64,000 bases of DNA from Melieria omissa. Lineage: Eukaryota > Arthropoda > Insecta > Diptera > Ulidiidae. Below, in pieces: positions 58,117 through 64,000 of this stretch (positions within the stretch are counted from its first letter, which is position 1; each line of letters starts with the position of its first letter). The position numbers and the translations under genes are program-made. The stretch covers positions 119,653,891-119,717,890 of the forward strand of contig OZ020267.1 in the NCBI GenBank assembly GCA_963971225.1, written 5' to 3'. Under the pieces are notes generated by a model. It made no database searches. It saw only the letters and a list, made by a program, of their open reading frames with translations, and had not been told where the DNA came from.

Positions 58117-58274
58117 CAGTGGTGCACACTGGATTTCATTTTGGAGGGGTTCATACACAACTTCTGAGTCCAATATCTGCCAGTTGAATCTTTATTTGCC
58201 ATCAAAAATTTTTGCAAGATGCATATTTTGGGAGGGGCTTAAACCTCTCAAGGGGGGGCCTGCATACAGCACTG
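58117..58274. mobile_element. hAT-type MITE, copy of the 46.4-kb family
   Basis: It starts CAGTGGTGCACACTGGATTT and carries the same interior phrases (TTTCATTTTGGAGGGG, CCATCAAAAATTTTTG, GATGCATATTTTGGGAGGGG) as 46445-46603. The right end TACAGCACTG is a diverged complement of the left. About 158 bp. Confidence 0.75.
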
Positions 58275-60624
58275 AGTATAGGTATGAAAAGAAAACGATA
58301 TCCCGCAATTGTTAGAAACAGAGATACAATGTTTGCAATAGAAATTCACAATTCATTTACTAAAAACTATTTTGTAGTGCCGCTTTAGCACTGAGTGACA
58401 AAAACTTGAACAATTTTTGTGCTCACAGGAGAGTAAAATTCAAACAATTTTAAATTATGAGAAAATGTTTATAGAAAATTATTTTACGCTCAGAAATTTA
58501 ACATTTCCTGCTAAGATTGCTACCAGCGATACAAATTCTTTCTATATTTCGGTCTTGGCGACGACAAAAGATCCTACCGACGCTCCAAGCAATTGAGCAA
58601 CGGCCGTCTCCAACTGGAGTTTTACGATTCATTATGCATTATGAAGAAGAATGAAGGGCCTAAAAATGTTGTAGCAGTTTACAATTTAAATATATGATTG
58701 ACACTGTATCGTGTTCGTGTCATTATTTACGACTTAAATCGCATTGCGATCGCACTCAATTTTCCGGAATTAAAATGAAAATACTCTCTTATTTTCATTA
58801 ATGCCGGAGTTATTAATGTGCGCATTAAATTGCTCAACCCATACAAATGCTAATTATTTACAGCGTTCTGGATATATTCTGGAATCACAAACAGCAGGAC
58901 TACAACCTTTATTAGCACACAGAACAATGGCGGTGGAGATAGAAGCAAAGCGCCAAATTAAAGCTCCGAACTTTGTTAAATTTTGTATTCAAGCCTTGCA
59001 ATTTTCAGCAATGAGGTCAACATTTTATTCTACATGTGTGAATGTGTGTGCATCGGCATTTAAATAACGGGGGTGCCCAACTGTTGCCAGACCACACACG
59101 CACCAACACGCTGTACGATGCGCACTTGTGACCACAAAATACGGGCAAATAAATTCGAAATTATTAAAATCTAGTCTCGATAATGCCTGCGTGTTTGCCA
59201 ATTTAACCAGCAACCAACAAAGTTCAGTTGGACCAAAATTAATCAGTCCACCGCCCCTACCGCTGAACTCCCAACGCTGCGCCAACTAACATAGAACTGG
59301 ACAACATTCAGCGGCTGGAAAACATGTCAACGAGGAAGGTGAATATTGTCAGTTAAAGTCGTCGTGACATGGCCGCACTCGGCTTTGGTTTCCACATCGC
59401 ACACCGCCCCCCTCTCCTCACATATGAACGCAACCGTTGGAATTGGTGGGATTGGCGTGTGCAGAGTGGTTGAAACTGCCTCTTGGAGAGTGAGTTAAAA
59501 TTTTATCAAATTCTAATTATGCAAATAAAGCAAAAAGCAATTAAATAACATGTCGCGTTTTATCGCACAAGTGTGGGCGAAATCAGCACTAGCCGCAACC
59601 CAAAGGGCCAACAGCGCACTACAAATTGCTGCAATTTACCGCTTCGACATAACCCAACGCAAAGCTGTTGTACCCGAACTTTGCATGTGTTTGTGCGGTC
59701 TGTGTGCGTGTGTGTGTGCGCATGAATTTCCGTGTGTACATCCAAATACAACCCATTCATAAGCAAGTTCGGTCGCCACACTTGTAACGGGTTTGCGCTG
59801 CCAGCACGTAGCCAGCAATTTTTTAAAAGCCAATTACGGCGCTGTCATGGAACACCAGCTGTGAATATTGGTGCCATTTACCAGTATTTATGCACGCACA
59901 CATGTTTGTGTGCGCATGTATGTTTGTGAGCCGAAAGCACAACTTACAAAAAAACGAAATCTAAATGTTAACCAACTCGCACATAAGCCAACCCACATAC
60001 CACCAATCATGCATATCTTCTTATATACATATGTACTATACGTGTACATACCGGCATACAGCAGTTATTCAACACAAACGATTTTCGGGTCAACTTGAAT
60101 TTGTTATAAGGACATTGTTATAAGGACAACATTGGAAATGCACAACACCTGAAAGTCAGAGCACTTAGTGCCAATACACACATGGTTCGCAATGAGTTAT
60201 TGTTGCAGAAATTGGGGAACACACAAATTTTTTACGTCAGTCATATTTGAAGCTTCTCAGGAGTTCTGTTTGCTTTTCTATCGAATCCATTGCTATAGGC
60301 TTTTGTTCCATTCCGAATAAGTTAGTGTTGAATGGCACAACAGTGTCTACTAAATATCAGAGAATATTTAATTAATATTAATATTCAATATTTAAATATA
60401 CCCTTGTATCTTGAAAAATACTGATGAAAATTAGCCTGCAAAAGCTGAGACCTCATCTGAAAAAAGTTAGAATAAATTTACAAAAGGCTGTCATCTGAGG
60501 GTGTATCTGTTCTGTTCTGATCTATTGTGATTCCTTAATGGCTAATAAGAGCTGAGTATTGGTTACCTGGTGCAAAATGCACACTTCTTGTTCAAGGAAA
60601 TTCTCCTCGAGAAACAGTTTTTAA
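58275..60624. other. Non-coding stretch
   Basis: No supported gene. A short direct repeat, TTGTTATAAGGACA, occurs twice near 60100-60130. GT/CA-rich runs lie at 59700-59730 and 59890-59930. Open frames here have no domains. Confidence 0.4.
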
Positions 60625-61749
60625 TAGTGTCCGACCGAATATTCGGTTTTGGTTTCGGCTCTAATAAGTGGTTTCGGTTTCAGTTTGGGCCAAAAAATGC
60701 CCGAACGGCCGAAACCAAAACTTTCTAGAATATTTTTACATTATATTGTGTAGCGAGAGAGCAGCCGAGTGAAGGGATGAGAAGAAAATTACATGCAACC
60801 AACGTAAATGAACTTCTTTTATTAGAATATAATATGAAATTATTTTATTTTGAATATTCGCGAGTAAGGTACGATAGGATGATTTTTTTATGTTTATGTT
60901 TTTAAAAAATTAATAAATTGTTTTTATTAATATGTATTTATACATATCGCACACGCACAACAAAAGTGACACAACTCAAAATTTGTGATTTTTTAGGAAA
61001 CGCAAAAAACTGTTTTTGAGCTAAATAAACATTTTCTTTTAATAACGAATAGTAGAAAATCCTTACAGATTATGCTTTTTGATAAGTTCTAAGAATTTTT
61101 TTTTTTTTTTATACTAGAAAAAACAAAATTTTGAGTTGTGACAGTTTTGATGATATTTTAATTCAATAATTACCGAATTATTTCAAGTTATGCCACTTTT
61201 TCTGAATTTAAAATTTATAAATGACAGTTGAAATAAATATTTTGAAAATGCATAATTAATTTTAATAATTAAAAATATATACAAAACTTGTCAGAATTTT
61301 GCTTAAAATTAACTTTAACATAAATTTATTTCATCAAAAGTGACACAATTTGAGTTAGGACTCTTTTGCATTGAGCATTGAGCATGAAAAGAGACCTAAC
61401 TGTATTTTTAAAACAGTTAATAACAACAAAATATACTGAGTTTTTGCTGATTGGTAGATTGATTAATTGTGCACAGTATTAACACATAAACCCGAAAATG
61501 AAAAATGTTGAGTTGTGTCACTTTTGTAGTGCGTGTGCGATATATTTGTGTTATGTTTATTTGTTTTTTCTTTATTTACTTAAAGTAAAATTCGTTTGTT
61601 GAAAAATTGTGATTTTGATGCTTGATGTGATGATATTGCTTTCAACTAGAAAGGTTCAGATTCAGGTTCGGTTTCCGCCGAATACTAAAAAGAAAACCGG
61701 AATTCGATTTCGGTTTCGAAACAAAAAGAGTTGTTTCGGTCGTACACTA
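60625..61749. mobile_element. hAT-like element without gene
   Basis: Ends TAGTGTCCGACCGAAT and, complemented, TAGTGTACGACCGAAA. Both subterminal regions are full of TTTCGGTTTCGG motifs in inverted orientation. No clear 8-bp duplication is found, so boundaries or history are uncertain. No transposase remains; a nested MITE fills much of the centre. Confidence 0.7.
60947..61540. mobile_element. TA-flanked MITE with IR/DR-like motif
   Basis: A 594-bp element with ends TCGCACACGCAC flanked by TA (60945-60946 and 61541-61542). The motif AAAAGTGACACAACTCAA occurs at ~60962, again (variant) at ~61336, and in complement at ~61126 and ~61508. Two sites per half resembles the IR/DR layout of some Tc1-like ends. 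No gene. Confidence 0.82.
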
Positions 61750-64000
61750 CTGCCTAGCGTTTTGAATCTGTGGGCAGTGGGCAGAAATTTGGGATCAATA
61801 ATTTCTACTTCGTGAATCACTATATATCGGAAAGCAAATGTAATGGAAAAAATTTATGAACATGTGTACATATTGCGATTTCATTGTTGTACAATACTTT
61901 GCACATAGCACGTTCGTGTGATGCTGGTTTCCACTTTTCTAGGATTATCCAAGTGCAGACGGACCTACGAAACAAACAAAACGAACAACTAAACTAGTAC
62001 AGGCGGACAATTGAACATAGGATCTAACGATAACCTTCTGACGCAGTACTGATCGGACAGCGGGAAAATATTTTGATATTATTATGTACATGTGAGTAAC
62101 TTATGTACATTTATTTGATTCTGGCAATACTATTGGCAAGTGAACTGTCTGTCGATTTTGACAACGAACCGAACTAAAACAGTAACAAAATACGCGTGTT
62201 GTTGCTGTTTAGGAACTCTTCCTTGTAAATATACCTTGGCTCGCAGCACCATTTCCGACTGCCTTTTATACTTGTCTGCTCGGAGCGTCACCCGTTCTCA
62301 AACGTTCTAATATCGGTTTGAATTGTCCCTGCGGTAATTCCCGCAAAATTACCATTCCACCGACAAATGTTCGTACGTTTAAAACCAGCTGTAATCATCA
62401 TTAGTTCAATAAGAATATTTATAGAGGCCAACCGCCAAGTATTCATCCCGACACCAAATTTCTAACTAAATCTTTGGTTAGGTTAGCAGATGACCTCAAA
62501 AAAAAGTGTGGAAAGGTTATTTAGGATATGGCTTATAATATGTATTGTCTACTATTTTTATCACAACAATAGCAACAAGCCCAATTCTCTTCTGCACATA
62601 CCTTATTTTGCACTTTCTGTAGATGCAAGCGAAGAAAGCTGCATCGAAAGAAAGTGTTTCTTACAAAAACAGCAATTATGATAACAAATATAATCAAAAA
62701 ATATAATCAAAAATATATCATATGAGAGATTTGTCAATTCCGTAACGCCATTTGTTCTATTATCCATTGTTCTTATTTAATCCGTATCGTCTTTTCTGCA
62801 ATTTCAATTATTGTCTAACGGCAAGAAATTTTGTATTAAATTTCCCTTGATTTTTATTATTAACTCGAGTCAATCGAGATATTTGATGACATCTTGTCAA
62901 TTGCAACAATTCGATAAAACATGTACTAAAAGCAACCGCAAACTCTCATCGTAATATCTAGTCTCATGCTTTTATAATCGGCTGATGAGGCACTCGAACC
63001 CAGCTGTCGCATTGTCTCCATGTTTGGAAGCATCGATCGTCGGGCGCGTCCATTCCTCTTGTTCGGCTTGTTGATTTCATTTTCATTGCACTTTTCGCAT
63101 TTTTGCAATTTGCCCGCTTTTATTTGGCTCTCCGATTTTTTAGCAAAACCTACGCCCCCTGAGCCATTGACAAATTTGCATAAAGTGCGCGGTCATTGTT
63201 TGTTTATAATTTGCAATTTATTTATTTGAGGCTGTTCAGGACAATTGCCGTTGCACTGCCGCGACATTGTTCTGCCGGCATATTGTGGCAGCACACAGGC
63301 GCTGGCACATAAGTACGCACATGCATATTCAACGCGCCCGAAAGCACTGCGCGGTTTTCGCTTTTTTTCGGCGAGCGCTGGTGTGCGTCCTTTCGTGCGA
63401 TTTGAAGTGCAATTTTATGAAGCGCATCGATGTGTGCGCGGGCAGCATTACGCAAGCCGTAACCGTACCCGTCGTCGCGTTGTTGCTGCTGCTGCTGTCG
63501 TCACCAACGTTGCGCAATGCAACGCTGCGCGGCGCGTGGCGGTGCGAAATGTAGAACGGAAGCTGCACATCGTTTTCCAGTCGATGCAACACACAATGGC
63601 GCTAATACTCGCGCAGTGTGCGTGCGTGTGTGTGCGGATAATGGCGCCACCGGCAGCGTCATACATACATGCATTTCGCATTTTGTGTCTTGCTTGCGTG
63701 TTGCAACTGAAGTTTTTATGCGTTGGCTGGCAAGCTGCAAATTTGCGAAGCAGAAAATGCTCAAATTTGCAATTTATTGCCAATAACAGCACTTGTTTCC
63801 ATACAATAACAATCATAGTCACATCCGCACATAGCCATACTCGTATCCCGCACACGTATCGTTGGCGCAGTTTCGTTTGAACATTTCCAATTTGAACATC
63901 ATTTTCAAAAACGTTCCCTTTGCCCTCCGCGCTGATAATGATTTGCACGGCATGCATTGCGACAGCACATTCAAGGGGCGGTCGTTAAGCAAACATTCAA
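61750..64000. other. Non-coding stretch to window end
   Basis: No supported gene. Bases 63240-63760 are GC-rich with GCTGCTGCTGCT runs and CATACATACATG. The longest frame (63245-63880) has no ATG at its listed start, lacks any domain and is matched by open frames on the opposite strand, so I treat it as composition-driven. Confidence 0.4.

Noticed and set aside
60625..61766. 8-bp duplication for the outer hAT-like element using GTTTTGAA at 61759
   Set aside because: It would leave nine unexplained bases outside the TIR and matches only six or seven of eight positions.
63245..63880. 211-codon open frame in a GC-rich block
   Set aside because: It starts at a non-ATG codon, has no domain, is low in complexity (His, Arg, Ala, Cys runs) and is opposed by equally long frames on the minus strand; GC-rich composition explains it.

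Overview
This window is eukaryotic nuclear DNA from an insect, most likely a higher fly and possibly a tephritid fruit fly. The fly call rests on short GT-AG introns of about 60-90 bp, the mix of transposon families, and a tRNA-headed SINE whose body I recall as widespread in tephritids; the family-level call is inference. There is no bacterial or organellar signature. No complete host gene with confident exons is visible.

From 1 to about 28.3 kb the window is a dense, nested transposon graveyard. In order it holds: a foldback element (1-471); a Tc1-type IR/DR element (859-2495); an internally deleted mariner (2726-3634); an unclassified repeat interrupted by a SINE (3680-4540); two exons of a THAP zinc finger (6561-6845); a chimeric fragment (8155-9161); a hAT-like transposase gene split by a complete PIF/Harbinger element (hAT 9162-12846, Harbinger 9574-12246); a patchwork tandem repeat (13174-13403); a second Harbinger (14005-18336) split by a nearly intact intron-containing Tc1 element (15728-17424); a long repeat with two kinds of internal tandem units (19155-20670); three MITE-like elements (22529-23503, 23606-23958, 24368-24887); and a decayed ITmD37E element (27018-28288). 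Where an element interrupts a gene, removing it together with one copy of its target-site duplication restores the reading frame, so insertion order can be read directly.

From 28.3 to 64 kb the sequence alternates between GC-richer blocks and AT-rich, homopurine and microsatellite blocks. It looks intergenic or intronic. It is punctuated by smaller elements: nested TTAA-flanked piggyBac-like MITEs (30418-31719), hAT MITEs (38306, 46445, 56478, 58117), a deleted rosa-type mariner remnant (38836-39373), another copy of the unclassified repeat (44280-45140), a tRNA-like sequence (47319), a hAT element with its own TTAA insert (51106-52247), a possible LTR (56150-56463), and a hAT-like element holding a TA-flanked MITE (60625-61749).

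The two Harbinger copies share one architecture: a DDE nuclease gene and a zeste/MSANTD-type DNA-binding gene arranged tail to tail. In both copies the ATG of the DNA-binding gene appears to be split by the first intron (AT at the exon end, G at the next exon start). I saw no wholly new defence or regulatory system. The most notable items are that split start codon, the mariner-derived hairpin element, and an 891-bp near-identical duplication at exactly 6,300 bp spacing.
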